This document shows, piece by piece, positions 34,183-43,473 of a DNA stretch of 64,000 nucleotides. Each line of letters opens with the position of its first letter. The first letter of the stretch is position 1. The position numbers and the translations under genes are program-made. Source of the stretch: Pontibacillus chungwhensis BH030062 (GTDB lineage: Bacteria; Bacillota; Bacilli; Bacillales; BH030062); contig NZ_AVBG01000016.1 in assembly GCF_000770675.1 (NCBI RefSeq), positions 1 to 64,000 on the forward strand, written 5' to 3'. Below the pieces are notes generated by a model. The model did no database searches. It was given only the letters and a program-made list of their open reading frames with translations, and was not told where the DNA came from.

Positions 34183-34692
34183 TTATCCTTGCTTTAGATT
34201 CTTCTCATAAAAGTAAAACGGTGCCTTACGCTCTGGAGTGCTCCATTCCCCTATGTAGGTATAGCCTGCTTTTTGAAATACACGTTGCGCAGCAGGGTTT
34301 AATGAGTACGTATCTGTCTTCAGGAATTGGATTCCTCTGTTTCCTGCTAATTGTTCAACGTAGTGATAGAAAGATTCAGCAATCCCCTTCCCTCTCACTT
34401 CTGGATCAACAGCTAGCCTTTGCGTTAGCAATACCTTCTCCCCATCAGGCTTCGACCAGGCCATGAGCGAATAATGCTCAGGCTCTTGTTCATTGAAACA
34501 AGCAACTCCGCAGACGCTCTCTCCCTCTTCATAGACAAATAAACGACCCTGCTCAAAGTCACTTTCATAATCTGAGTAAAGAGGATAAGCTGAATCCCAC
34601 TGATCGCTACCTGTTGCTTCCATTAATAGCTTTGAAGCTTCTACAATTTCCATAATTCGGTCTAAATCTTCCCTCGCTGCTTTTCGAATCAA
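34183..34692 (-). CDS. GNAT family N-acetyltransferase
   Basis: A 169-residue acetyltransferase. Motif A, the acetyl-CoA binding segment, is LAVDPEVRGKGIAESFYHYV (about residues 92-111), and motif B is LNPAAQRVFQKAGYTYIGEW. The N-terminus IRKAAREDLDRIMEIVEAS is the usual GNAT start. The start codon is TTG behind AGGGGAAA. Acceptor substrate is unknown. Confidence 0.88.
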   Translation of the reverse strand: MIRKAAREDLDRIMEIVEASKLLMEATGSDQWDSAYPLYSDYESDFEQGRLFVYEEGESVCGVACFNEQEPEHYSLMAWSKPDGEKVLLTQRLAVDPEVRGKGIAESFYHYVEQLAGNRGIQFLKTDTYSLNPAAQRVFQKAGYTYIGEWSTPERKAPFYFYEKNLKQG

Positions 34693-34810
34693 TTGTCATT
34701 TCCCCTTCATTTCTTGTTTCTTACTATTTAATCCCCTCATGAGTATTAAATCAAGCCCTATGTAAACCGATATATAAACTATGTGTGAAATTACGGAAAG
34801 GGGTTATGTC

Positions 34811-35770
34811 ATGCAGAAGAAAACACTTCTTATATGGATGATTGGGTTGTCGCTTTTGTTAAGCGCTTGTGCGCAAGTGAGCCAATCCAGTAAAGCAGAA
34901 GACAAAAAAACAATTGGACTCTTGGTCACAGATAGTGGACTTGGAGATAATTCATTTAGCGACTCGGCCCTTCAAGGACTAGAGCGGGCACGTGACGAGT
35001 TGGGGGTTTTTTTCAATTATAAAGAACCACTCACCGGGAATTACGTCGGTTATTTAGAAGATCTCGTCAAGGAAGGACATGACCTCATTGTAGGGTTAGG
35101 GTTCGAATCACAAGAAGCTGTTGAAAAGATGGCTAAGAAATATCCGGATCAGCAATTCCTTCTTATCGATGCTGTATCCTCTCAACCAAACGTTACATCC
35201 CTTACATTCAAAGAAGATGAGGGTAGTTACTTAGTCGGTCTGATTGCCGGTATGCGTACCGAGTCAAATCACGTTGGGTTTATCGGAGGCATGGAAATAC
35301 CTGTTATAAAAAATTTCGAAAAAGGGTTCAAAGAAGGCGTCCAAGCTTCAAATCCAGACGCTACTATATCCATCGATTACATAGGTGATTTCGATAATGA
35401 CGATAAAGCGGCTGAACTTGCACAGAAGCAAATTGCGGACGGAGCTGACCACATATTCCCTGTAGCAGGTTATGCAGGCGTTGGTGCTTTGAAAGAATCT
35501 CAAAAGCAAGGCGTTTACTCATTCGGTGTTGATAGTGATCAATACTTTTTAGCTGAGGAATCTATTGTCACTTCAATGATGAAACGTATTGATGTTGCTT
35601 TGTTTGATATTGCGAAGCAGCTTAAAGAAAGTTCCTTCGAACAAGGGAAGCATATTCAACTAGGGTTAAAGGAAGAAGCAGTTGGTTTAGCTCCCATTCG
35701 CATTATAAAACTAACCAACCCGCAACGGGAAATTTTAGAAGATGCAATGAAGAAAGGGGGCGACGAGTAA
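34811..35770 (+). CDS. BMP family lipoprotein (Med/BmpA-like)
   Basis: A 319-residue exported lipoprotein of the basic membrane protein family. The signal peptide ends in the lipobox LLSAC (Cys at 17). The body starts [20 protein letters not shown] and shows the family segments [20 protein letters not shown] and [23 protein letters not shown] proteins bind nucleosides for ABC import, and the B. subtilis member Med affects comK expression. Here no ABC genes follow; instead a chemoreceptor gene starts one base after the stop codon, which suggests a ligand-binding partner for chemotaxis. The ATG at 34811 follows AAAGGGG. Confidence 0.9.
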   Translation: MQKKTLLIWMIGLSLLLSACAQVSQSSKAEDKKTIGLLVTDSGLGDNSFSDSALQGLERARDELGVFFNYKEPLTGNYVGYLEDLVKEGHDLIVGLGFESQEAVEKMAKKYPDQQFLLIDAVSSQPNVTSLTFKEDEGSYLVGLIAGMRTESNHVGFIGGMEIPVIKNFEKGFKEGVQASNPDATISIDYIGDFDNDDKAAELAQKQIADGADHIFPVAGYAGVGALKESQKQGVYSFGVDSDQYFLAEESIVTSMMKRIDVALFDIAKQLKESSFEQGKHIQLGLKEEAVGLAPIRIIKLTNPQREILEDAMKKGGDE

Positions 35771-35771
35771 A

Positions 35772-37421
35772 ATGTCTCTACGTAAACGGATCTTATTACT
35801 ATCCTCCATCCCCCTAGTATTAAGCTTAGCCCTTATTGGTTATGTCATTACTCAGATGGTACAAGTACAAGAGTCGTCTTCTCAAGAAGTTGAACTTCTT
35901 CTCGATGCTGAACATCTGAATGGAAGTGTTGTGACGCTTCAGCAATCATTAAATAACTTCGCTAACAACCCATCGGAATCCAGCAGACAAGAGTCGAGTG
36001 ACTTACTAGAATCCGTAAATAGCGAGATTGTTGCATTAAAAGAACAGCTAAAGAATGCTGACCAAAAGAAATGGTTCAATCAGCTTGAAACGAAATATGC
36101 TTCTTTAAAAAGCAAATCAGAACAGTACCTAGCCTCCAATGATACAAATGAAATCAGCCGACAAGCTTCGAGAGCAGGCGGGATTTTAAATGATGCTTTT
36201 ATGATTAATTACACAGCCAATCAATGGCACGAAGGTCAAATTCAAAGCCGAAAAAATGAAATTGAACAACTGATCCTTATTACTCTAATTGCAAGCGGAG
36301 CATTAATTATCCTGTCCGTATTGTCTTCATGGAGGATGTCTGCTCAAACAGCAAATCCAATACGAGACTTGGCTAAAAAAGCCCAAACGATTGCAAGCGG
36401 AGATTTAACTGTGCACGTTGCTGCGACAAAGCGAAAGGATGAGATTGGACAATTAGCCTCTTCTTTTAAAGAAATGGTTGAACACTTAAAGGAAACCATC
36501 CAATCTATTGAAACGATGGGAAAAGAAGTTCAAGAGTTTAGTTCGGGGTTAAAGAGCAACATCGATACTCTATCAGAAAGCTCTATACAAGTTGCAACGT
36601 CTACAGATGAGCTTGCACAAGGCAGCCAGTCAATTTCAACAGATATCCAAGATGCATCGTCCTTAATGGAGGAAATGCATAACGGATTTCAACATAATGT
36701 GGAAGCTAGCCGAAATGCAAGCGCACAAAGTGAAAGCGCGCTCCAAAGCGTTGAAGTCGGGCAACGATCGATTGAGAACCAACAGGACCTACTGAATAAG
36801 GGCGTTGTAGCCACAAGGTCGATCGAGCAATCTGTTCAATCCTTTGTCCAATATACAAATGAAATCCATCAGACGTCTCAGCTCGTTAATGATTTATCCG
36901 AACAAACCAATCTTCTTGCTCTTAATGCGGCGATTGAAGCTGCTAGAGCCGGTGAACATGGTAAAGGTTTTGCGGTTGTCGCAGAAGAAGTTCGAAAACT
37001 CGCCGACCAATCTAGAAACGCCACGGAACAAATCTTCAGCATGGTTGAGCAAATTCAAAAAGGTATTCAAATGATAGAAGAGGATACAAGCCGATCAACA
37101 TCTATATCGACAAAGCAAGAAGAAACCATGAATGAGTCTAAAACAGCGTTCTCTTCTATTCATGAGCACGTGACGATGATTCACACGGAATTACACCAAC
37201 TCGTACAGAATATGGACGCCTCCCTTAATCGGAGTGAGCAAGTATCATCGAGCATGCAAAGCGTAAGCGCTATTACAGAAGAAACGGCTGCAGGAACTGA
37301 GGAGATCTCTGCTTCCACTGAAGAACAACAACGCACCTTCGACAACGTACAACAACAGTCTGTTCAACTACAAACGATGATTAACCAACTAGAAGAACAA
37401 CTCAGCCAATTCAAACACTAA
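35772..37421 (+). CDS. Methyl-accepting chemotaxis protein
   Basis: A 549-residue chemoreceptor. Transmembrane helix one is at about 7-29, an extracellular helical domain of about 135 residues follows (four-helix type, no Cache domain seen), helix two is at about 166-188, then a HAMP domain (from [20 protein letters not shown]). The signalling hairpin tip is [20 protein letters not shown] and the adaptation region runs on both sides to the C-terminus ([10 protein letters not shown]). The gene follows the BMP lipoprotein with a one-base gap and an AAAGGGGG site inside the lipoprotein gene, so the two are coupled. Confidence 0.95.
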   Translation: MSLRKRILLLSSIPLVLSLALIGYVITQMVQVQESSSQEVELLLDAEHLNGSVVTLQQSLNNFANNPSESSRQESSDLLESVNSEIVALKEQLKNADQKKWFNQLETKYASLKSKSEQYLASNDTNEISRQASRAGGILNDAFMINYTANQWHEGQIQSRKNEIEQLILITLIASGALIILSVLSSWRMSAQTANPIRDLAKKAQTIASGDLTVHVAATKRKDEIGQLASSFKEMVEHLKETIQSIETMGKEVQEFSSGLKSNIDTLSESSIQVATSTDELAQGSQSISTDIQDASSLMEEMHNGFQHNVEASRNASAQSESALQSVEVGQRSIENQQDLLNKGVVATRSIEQSVQSFVQYTNEIHQTSQLVNDLSEQTNLLALNAAIEAARAGEHGKGFAVVAEEVRKLADQSRNATEQIFSMVEQIQKGIQMIEEDTSRSTSISTKQEETMNESKTAFSSIHEHVTMIHTELHQLVQNMDASLNRSEQVSSSMQSVSAITEETAAGTEEISASTEEQQRTFDNVQQQSVQLQTMINQLEEQLSQFKH

Positions 37422-37449
37422 TATACTTTATCACTTCACAGAAAGAACG

Positions 37450-37491
37450 CGTGCCAGACACCCTTTATCACACTAAAGGGTGTCTGGCACG
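37450..37491. terminator. GGTGTCTGGCACC-type repeat as terminator, locus 2
   Basis: Perfect 18-bp inverted repeat: CGTGCCAGACACCCTTTA and its complement around TCACAC, followed by a T run on the plus strand. It lies between the convergent chemoreceptor and DUF2164 genes and belongs to the dispersed repeat family. Confidence 0.85.
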
Positions 37492-37499
37492 TTTTTTGT

Positions 37500-37754
37500 T
37501 TATCTTCTTGTGGGATAAGTAGGTTTCTCAAGGGAGGTGATATCTTCATCAAGGTTCATCATTTTCTCTTCTAGCATTCTCTTTGCGTCTCGCACTCCTT
37601 GGTTGTAGAAATGCGGAGCAACCTCTTTCTCAATGAACTGGAAGACTTGATCAGCTGCAATGGTTCCGATCTCCTCTCCTCTTTCCATTTCAAAGTACCC
37701 TTGAATTTTAGAGAGTATTTGTTCACGTTCTTCTTTCTTTAACGATGGCTTCAA
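37500..37754 (-). CDS. DUF2164 family protein
   Basis: An 84-residue protein. The family core is KKEEREQILSKIQGYFEMER followed by GEEIGTIAADQVFQFIEKEV and PHFYNQGVRDAKRML. Function is unknown; it is a small cytoplasmic protein common in Bacillaceae. A TTG six codons earlier lies before the AAGGGAG ribosome binding site, so the TTG at 37754 is the likely start. It is just after the methyltransferase gene and probably cotranscribed. Confidence 0.8.
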   Translation of the reverse strand: MKPSLKKEEREQILSKIQGYFEMERGEEIGTIAADQVFQFIEKEVAPHFYNQGVRDAKRMLEEKMMNLDEDITSLEKPTYPTRR

Positions 37755-37768
37755 TGGCTTCGCTCCCT

Positions 37769-38395
37769 TCAAAAATCATTGGCTATCAGCGGAACAGATG
37801 ATACTGATCCGACTACGCACGTTGTCTTCGTTGGGTTACCAGGCTTATGATGGACAAGCACTTGCTTAAAGCCTGCTTGCTCTAAAAATGAGCGAATCTG
37901 GTCTCCTATGATGACCGTTGTCTGGTCATTCGCCCCTTTCTCATGAGGCTGGAGGGCTACAGAAATCCTCCCCTTATCACTCATCTTTTTTCTCAGGGTC
38001 GCCAAAGTCCCAACTGGGTCTTCCCAATACGTGATGTTATTAATAGCCAGAACTTTATCTATTGTATCATGTAGTTCGGTCACTTTTTCTGCATACCCTT
38101 TCACTAACTGAACTTGACCCCGTTCTACTCCTTTTTGATTACGGCGCTTTGCCTCTTCGACCATTGTTTCAGAAGGATCAAGGCCACTCACACGCACTCC
38201 TTCATACGTGTCACACAGCTCTTTCACACAATACCCTGGTCCAAAACCAATCTCTAACACGTGATCCGTCGATTTAATATCCAAGAAAGACATGGCCCAT
38301 TTATTGATATCAGCATTTTGCTTATACATCATCCAGCCCACTACTTTTCCAACAAATCCTGAGGGTTTTGAAAACTGAGAGAATAGAAATCCCAT
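37769..38395 (-). CDS. Class I SAM-dependent methyltransferase
   Basis: A 208-residue methyltransferase. Motif I is HVLEIGFGPGYCVKEL (about residues 44-59) followed by VSGLDPSETMVEEAKRRN, and a later VLAINNITYWEDP segment. It fits the methyltransferase-11 group; the substrate is unknown. The ATG at 38395 (MGFLFSQFSKPSGF) follows AAAAAGGAG, so the much longer upstream frame is not used. It is divergent from the SIMPL gene, with only about 160 bp between the starts. Confidence 0.85.
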   Translation of the reverse strand: MGFLFSQFSKPSGFVGKVVGWMMYKQNADINKWAMSFLDIKSTDHVLEIGFGPGYCVKELCDTYEGVRVSGLDPSETMVEEAKRRNQKGVERGQVQLVKGYAEKVTELHDTIDKVLAINNITYWEDPVGTLATLRKKMSDKGRISVALQPHEKGANDQTTVIIGDQIRSFLEQAGFKQVLVHHKPGNPTKTTCVVGSVSSVPLIANDF

Positions 38396-38557
38396 AGTTG
38401 TTCGCTCCTTTTTTATCGATCCTTCCTTTCCATTCCCCCATTTCCATACCTCTTTAACAACTTTTCTCCACATTAGCGGGACAAAATGGCATATTTCAGA
38501 CCCATCCTTCATGAATTAAGTAGTAGGGTTAATTTCAAGACGGAAGGTGGAATCATT

Positions 38558-39232
38558 ATGTATTATCCATCACCACAACCGCTTTATCGTGACGGGCAAC
38601 GTAACGCCAACCGCTTCCTGACCGTTACAGGTATTGGTTCAGTGAAAATTGAGCCGAATGTCGCCAATATTAAGTTAGGTGTAGAAACGCAAGATGAAGA
38701 GCTAACAACGGCTCAACAAACGAATGCCCAAACACTTGATCAAGTGATTGACTCTCTCATCCAAATTGGCATTCCAAAAGAAAATATTCAAACCGTCGAC
38801 TACTTCATTTTCCCGCAATATGATTATATTGATGGGAAACAGCAGTTCAGAGGCTATGAAGTCACTCATCTCATTAACGTGACCATTGAGAATCTAGATC
38901 AGACAGGTGAAGTCATTGACACGGCTGTTGCTAACGGAGCAAACCGAGTCTCGAACATTTCGTTTACCGTCCAAGATCCTCAGTCCTATTACCAGGAAGC
39001 ACTAGCCTCCGCATTAAAAAATGCCAACACGAAAGCTCAAACAATCGCGCAGACGATGAACCTTCAAATGGACATGACACCAATCTCTATCGATGAACAG
39101 CTCCCACCTTCTCAAGCTACACCACAAACAATGGTGAAATCTCAAGCGCTTGGAGCCACAAGCACCCCAGTAGAGCCAGGGCAATTAGAAATTACAGCGC
39201 GAGTTGAAACCAAATACCAATACGTTTCGTAA
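38558..39232 (+). CDS. SIMPL domain protein (DUF541)
   Basis: A 224-residue SIMPL/DUF541 protein. The domain opens with FLTVTGIGSVKIEPNVANIK and includes QTVDYFIFPQYDYIDGKQQF and RGYEVTHLINVTIENLDQTG; it closes with the PGQLEITARVETKYQY segment. No signal peptide is visible, unlike many family members that are periplasmic. Family proteins have roles in oxidative stress or signalling that are poorly known. The ATG at 38558 follows GGAAGGTGG. Confidence 0.87.
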   Translation: MYYPSPQPLYRDGQRNANRFLTVTGIGSVKIEPNVANIKLGVETQDEELTTAQQTNAQTLDQVIDSLIQIGIPKENIQTVDYFIFPQYDYIDGKQQFRGYEVTHLINVTIENLDQTGEVIDTAVANGANRVSNISFTVQDPQSYYQEALASALKNANTKAQTIAQTMNLQMDMTPISIDEQLPPSQATPQTMVKSQALGATSTPVEPGQLEITARVETKYQYVS

Positions 39233-39294
39233 CACACTATAGACACTTAGCAAGATGGTTACCGCTAGCGAGTAAAGGGAACAAAAGAGACGGG

Positions 39295-39323
39295 TAGACT
39301 CTTGCTCAAGTTATGATTATACT
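39295..39323 (+). promoter_or_regulatory. Candidate sigma-A promoter of the BI-1 gene
   Basis: TAGACT (39295-39300), 17-bp spacer, TATACT (39318-39323), 36 bp before the start codon. Confidence 0.5.
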
Positions 39324-39358
39324 AAACACCGCACCTACATCTATTGGAGGGAACATCT

Positions 39359-39982
39359 TTGAAAAAACATGAACTACTAAGCAAAGTACTCCGAACCTTT
39401 GCACTATCTCTACTTGTCGCAACGGTCGGTTTGTATATGGGGCAATGGGTACCACCCGCATTGTTTCTCCCACTCGTAATCTTAGAATTTATTTTACTAA
39501 TCTCTGTTTTCTTCCTGCGTAAAGCGAAGAAAATTGGATACGGCTTTCTGTTTCTGTTTACATTTATATCAGGATTAACGTTGTATCCAGCCATTTCGTA
39601 TTACATTAGTTCCATTGGAGCTACTACGGTCCTTATGGTACTAGGAGTTACAACCGTAATCTTCATTGTATTGTCCCTTTATGCATGGAAGACGAAACGA
39701 GATTTAAGCTTCCTTGGCGGCATACTCATGAGTGCGTTGCTTGCCCTCATTCTTGTATGGCTAATCCACATCTTCTTTAACTTAGGCAGTGCAGCTATTC
39801 TTGTGATTACATTGATTAGTGTTGTAATCTTTTCAGGATTTATCATTTACGACATTAATAAGATCAAGAACGGTCACTATAGCGAAGAAGATGTCCCGCT
39901 TCTTGCCTTGAACCTCTATCTAGACTTTATTAACCTATTCTTAGATCTGCTTCGCCTTGTGAAGATTTTAAAAGATGACTAA
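39359..39982 (+). CDS. Bax inhibitor-1/YetJ family membrane protein
   Basis: A 207-residue protein with seven membrane segments. The BI-1 signature lies in the C-terminal part, FIIYDINKIKNGHYSEEDVP followed by ALNLYLDFINLFLDLLRLV. B. subtilis YetJ, a family member, is a pH-sensitive calcium leak channel. The first in-frame TTG (39344) precedes the GGAGGGAA ribosome binding site, so the TTG at 39359 (KKHELLSKVL) is taken as start. It stands alone between a promoter and a strong terminator. Confidence 0.85.
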   Translation: MKKHELLSKVLRTFALSLLVATVGLYMGQWVPPALFLPLVILEFILLISVFFLRKAKKIGYGFLFLFTFISGLTLYPAISYYISSIGATTVLMVLGVTTVIFIVLSLYAWKTKRDLSFLGGILMSALLALILVWLIHIFFNLGSAAILVITLISVVIFSGFIIYDINKIKNGHYSEEDVPLLALNLYLDFINLFLDLLRLVKILKDD

Positions 39983-40001
39983 TAAAGTTGGAGGCGATTA
40001 A

Positions 40002-40041
40002 AAAACGAGTATGAACCCTTTGTTGGATTCATACTCGTTTT
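40002..40041 (+). terminator. Terminator of the BI-1 gene
   Basis: Long perfect hairpin with arms AAAACGAGTATGAA and TTCATACTCGTTTT; both flanks are A/T-rich, so it may work in both directions. Confidence 0.85.
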
Positions 40042-40073
40042 TGCTTCTATAACTTCAAAGAATCGTAACCCTC

Positions 40074-40652
40074 TTATAAATTCGCAATCACAACTCCTGC
40101 CGCAATTATCATGACGAAGAACGCAATAAAGAAAGCGGCTATTCCTCTCTTTATATTGTTCTTTTGATAATCTTTAAGCTTCTCCTGATCCCATTCATCA
40201 ATTCGCTTTGCGCGAGCCTTTACTGAGACATGAATAGCGGGTATAAGGATGACAAGAATAGCTGCCATTGTCCATTGAAAAGCCCCATCTGTAAAGAAAG
40301 GTTCCTCATCTTGAGCCAGAAGCATCTGCACGCCGATCACAATCACCAACAACCCTTGCGTCAAAAAACTAACTTTCCGTTCTTTATAAAACTGTTTCTC
40401 CCCCATCTTATCTTTCTCATATTCCGCCAACCGCTTCATATCCCTTGAAAAGGCAATCTTACCAGTGAAATATCTATATCCTTCAATCATAAATAACAGG
40501 ATAGCCATAATCCATAAGAGTAAATAAAATACCTTGGGACTAGAAACGAGAAAAAACACAAGCGAAAAGAGAATCATCAAAGGAATGAGGATGATATAAT
40601 TGTATTGCATTTGTTTTCTTCTTAACTTCTGCAACTCTTCCTTTGTCACCAT
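40074..40652 (-). CDS. Membrane protein of unknown function
   Basis: A 192-residue protein not recognised as a known family. It begins with a basic amphipathic stretch (KEELQKLRRKQMQYNY), then two hydrophobic helices (about 19-62), a charged loop (MKRLAEYEKDKMGEKQFYKE), two more helices and a final C-terminal helix (AAFFIAFFVMIIAAGVVIA). Loops are rich in Lys and Glu. The ATG at 40652 lies close behind a GGGGGCGG site. It probably forms a small minus-strand group with its neighbour at 40715. Confidence 0.6.
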   Translation of the reverse strand: MVTKEELQKLRRKQMQYNYIILIPLMILFSLVFFLVSSPKVFYLLLWIMAILLFMIEGYRYFTGKIAFSRDMKRLAEYEKDKMGEKQFYKERKVSFLTQGLLVIVIGVQMLLAQDEEPFFTDGAFQWTMAAILVILIPAIHVSVKARAKRIDEWDQEKLKDYQKNNIKRGIAAFFIAFFVMIIAAGVVIANL

Positions 40653-40714
40653 CAACCGCCCCCTATGCTATGCTCATTATATTTACGGTTAAAGTCGGAA
40701 AACGTTTCGTACTT

Positions 40715-41203
40715 CTATTCGAACATGCGCCCCACCCCGAACAGAGTAGCAAAGAATACAAGAGCTATCGCTAATAATAACGCAGCCAACCGCACCTGAC
40801 TCTCTCGTAAAGGATCGGGATCTTGATACGTATTAGGATTTTTACGCAGTCGAGCGAACAAACCACTCACAAAGATGGTACCTAATAGAAAGAACTTCTC
40901 TGATTCTCCCTCTGGTACTTCCCCCGGCTTTTCGTTTATGATGATAAGCATAAATACAAAAACGACTGGAAATCCTTTCACAACCTTCCACCCAAACCGC
41001 TTCATTACGCTTTCTTCTGAAGATGAAAGGGACGCTTCTACTGAAGAATCCGTTACTAACTGAAGAAGAGCCAACAAGAGAATACCTATGTACAACATAT
41101 AGAACGATAGTGACAGAAACGAAACAGCCGCCATCAATGCCCCAATCCCTATAAAAACAGAGGCATTCACCCACTTATGATGCCTCTCTAAGATTCCAAA
41201 CAC
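40715..41203 (-). CDS. Membrane protein of unknown function
   Basis: A 162-residue protein with about five hydrophobic segments (around 12-50, 78-90, 105-118 and 138-158) and a serine/glutamate-rich cytoplasmic loop (SSVEASLSSSEESVMKR). It is not recognised. The GTG start follows TAAGGGGG. The last helix ends a few residues from the C-terminus. It lies between the thioredoxin gene, whose terminator precedes it, and another small membrane protein gene. Confidence 0.6.
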   Translation of the reverse strand: MFGILERHHKWVNASVFIGIGALMAAVSFLSLSFYMLYIGILLLALLQLVTDSSVEASLSSSEESVMKRFGWKVVKGFPVVFVFMLIIINEKPGEVPEGESEKFFLLGTIFVSGLFARLRKNPNTYQDPDPLRESQVRLAALLLAIALVFFATLFGVGRMFE

Positions 41204-41233
41204 CTCAATGCCCCCTTACAATTGCCCATAAAA

Positions 41234-41283
41234 AAACACACAAACTCGGAGTTTTTTCCATTTTACTCCACATTTGTGTGTTT
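41234..41283 (-). terminator. Terminator of the thioredoxin-like gene
   Basis: Inverted repeat AAACACACAAA ... TTTGTGTGTTT with an inner CTCGGAGT/ACTCC stem and a T run on the minus strand. Confidence 0.8.
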
Positions 41284-41301
41284 GAAAACCAACCATTTCG
41301 G

Positions 41302-41622
41302 TTATTTAAACGTGCTAGCTAAGAAACCTTGCACTTCCTCAGGCGTCTTCGCATCTGCACTATGAAGGTGAGCGACTTTCTGACCGTTCTGGAATACAAG
41401 AATACTAGGAATCCCCATAACTTCATACTCCTGGGCAACATCAGGTAACTCATCACTGTTTATCTCGAACCATTTATAAGCATTGTACTCTTCCACAATA
41501 TCACCAATAAACATATCCATACGCTTACAATCCGGGCACCAATTCGCAGAAAACTTAATAATAACCGGCTCTTCCCCATTTATAAGCTCTTGAAATGTCT
41601 TCATCTCACGAATAAACTCCAC
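41302..41622 (-). CDS. Thioredoxin family protein
   Basis: A 106-residue thioredoxin-fold protein. The redox motif is WCPDC in VIIKFSANWCPDCKRMDMFI (about residues 28-32), the cis-Pro lies in EVMGIPSILVFQNGQKVAHL. The WCPDC variant rather than WCGPC points to a YtpP/YusE-like thioredoxin-like protein. It probably serves as a disulfide reductase in the cytoplasm. The start ATG follows an AGGAGGTTG-type site. Confidence 0.9.
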   Translation of the reverse strand: MEFIREMKTFQELINGEEPVIIKFSANWCPDCKRMDMFIGDIVEEYNAYKWFEINSDELPDVAQEYEVMGIPSILVFQNGQKVAHLHSADAKTPEEVQGFLASTFK

Positions 41623-41747
41623 TAAAACAACCTCCTTGAAATACTCTCACCCTATTTAAACATATCCCAACCAGAATCGAAACACATGAGCACATCATGT
41701 AAGTTGGATTACAGTTCATACTATTATAATAAATGTATAATGGAATA

Positions 41748-42130
41748 AAGAAAAGCACAGGCGACTGTTCAGCCCCGTACGCATAAGCAAGCTATCGTAA
41801 GTCTGCATAGCAGACTGGAGGTAGATTGCTTATGACGCTAGGGGCTAGGAGCCGGAGCTAGACATAAAGAAAAGCACAGGCGGGGTGCCCAGGGCCGTAC
41901 GGATAAGACAGCTTTTCGGAAAAGGCGATTAGCCTTTGGAGAAAAGATGACTTATCTCGCTAGGCCCTCCCCGCCGGAGCTAGACATTAAGAAAAGCACA
42001 GGGGGCTCGCCCAGGGGCGCACGGATAAGCAAAATGCCGGAAGTGGCGTTAGCCACTGCAGGTAGTTTGCTTATCTCGCTAGCCCCTAGCCCCCGGAGCT
42101 AGACACAAGAAAAGCACAACCACCGAATGT
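41748..42130. repeat. Three tandem ~116-bp hairpin repeats plus a truncated fourth
   Basis: Copies at 41748-41863, 41867-41985 and 41989-42104, with a cut fourth from 42107. Each begins AAGAAAAGCACAGG and ends CGGAGCTAGAC. Between these lie long complementary arms and an inner hairpin of the form N5-GC-TA-GC-N5. The arm sequences differ between copies but the pairing is kept. This fills the 600-bp gap before the YnjB-type gene; no gene was seen in it. It looks like the dispersed intergenic hairpin elements found in many Bacillaceae. Confidence 0.85.
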
Positions 42131-42234
42131 GGAAATCCAGCTAAGATTACCAATTTCTAACCTCAAACCACACAATTATGGCAAAGCTCAACCATAGACA
42201 AAAAATATTATCTAAGAAACAAGGGGGATTATAC

Positions 42235-43473
42235 TTGAAAAAATTTATAAGCTTTTTTCTATTAACACTTCTTCTATCAGCTTGCAGCAATGCAGACGGA
42301 GAGAGTAATAGCAACACCCAACCCTTACAAGACACCTCTTGGGAAGAGATCGAGGCTCAAGCTTCAGAAACCACTGTACGCATTCATATGTGGGGAGGCG
42401 ACGAAGGTATTAACGAATATATAGACGAATGGGTGGCCCCTCGCCTACAAGACCAATACAACATCAACTTAGAACGTACTCCGATGGACACAGGCAACAT
42501 CCTGCAGAAACTTTACTCTGAGAAGCAGGCAAATAAACAAGATGGGACGATTGATGTTATTTGGGTAAACGGAGAGAATTTTAAAAATGCCAAAGAAAAC
42601 GAATTGCTTTATGGGCCTTTCCGTAAACAATTGCCTAACTTTACAGACTACTATGAACAAGAAAACCTTGCCTTTGATTACGACTTCGGGACACCAACTG
42701 AAGGGTATGAAGCCCCTTGGGGGAAAGTTCAGTTCGTTTTCTTATATGATCAAGAAAAGATCGAGCAACCACCTAAAAACTTCGAGGAGCTTAAGACCTG
42801 GATCAGCGAGAACCCTGGTGAATTTACCTACCCCAACCCTGATGACTTCTCTGGCAATGCTTTCTTAAGACACCTTCTCTACAAAGGGGCAGAAGATACC
42901 GATACACTCATTGAAGAACCTTTTTCTAAGGAATTAGCAAGTGAAGCGGGCTCCTACATGTGGTCTTACTTAAACGATATTCAACCTGACTTATGGAGAG
43001 ATGGTAAGCACTACCCTGCTTCTTTGGCTGAGTTAGACCGACTCTACAGTAAGGGAGAAGTGTCGATGACGATGGGTTATAATGAAGCGCGCGCTGAACA
43101 CATGGTTGAGGACGGGGTTTTCCCTGAGTCTACCCGTAGTTTCGTGTTAGAGTCAGGATCAATTGGAAACACTCACTTTCTAGCAATCCCATACAATAGC
43201 CCAAATAAAGCGGGCGCCATGACAGCAATCAACTTCTTGTTATCTCCAGAAGCTCAAGTTGCAAAACTGCAGCCTTCCTATTGGGGGGATAACACACCGA
43301 TCAGCTTAGATAAACTATCAGAAGAAGACCGCCAAGCTTTTGAGTCACTTGACCGCGGAGACAGCGTTCTATCAAACGATGTATTAAATAAGAGCTTCCT
43401 TCCAGAGGCCGATGCTCAATATGTAGAGTGGATAAAGGAGAATTGGAAAGATGAAGTTATCAGAGACAAATAA
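42235..43473 (+). CDS. YnjB-type ABC transporter substrate-binding lipoprotein
   Basis: A 412-residue exported lipoprotein. The signal peptide ends in the lipobox LLSAC (Cys at about 17). The mature protein has the YnjB look: TVRIHMWGGDEGINEYIDEW, DGTIDVIWVNGENFKNAKEN and TEGYEAPWGKVQFVFLYD. It should capture the substrate for the two permeases that follow; the substrate is unknown for this family. An in-frame ATG lies 19 codons upstream, but the TTG at 42235 follows AAGGGGG and starts directly with the signal peptide. It overlaps the permease gene by 23 bases. Confidence 0.88.
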   Translation: MKKFISFFLLTLLLSACSNADGESNSNTQPLQDTSWEEIEAQASETTVRIHMWGGDEGINEYIDEWVAPRLQDQYNINLERTPMDTGNILQKLYSEKQANKQDGTIDVIWVNGENFKNAKENELLYGPFRKQLPNFTDYYEQENLAFDYDFGTPTEGYEAPWGKVQFVFLYDQEKIEQPPKNFEELKTWISENPGEFTYPNPDDFSGNAFLRHLLYKGAEDTDTLIEEPFSKELASEAGSYMWSYLNDIQPDLWRDGKHYPASLAELDRLYSKGEVSMTMGYNEARAEHMVEDGVFPESTRSFVLESGSIGNTHFLAIPYNSPNKAGAMTAINFLLSPEAQVAKLQPSYWGDNTPISLDKLSEEDRQAFESLDRGDSVLSNDVLNKSFLPEADAQYVEWIKENWKDEVIRDK

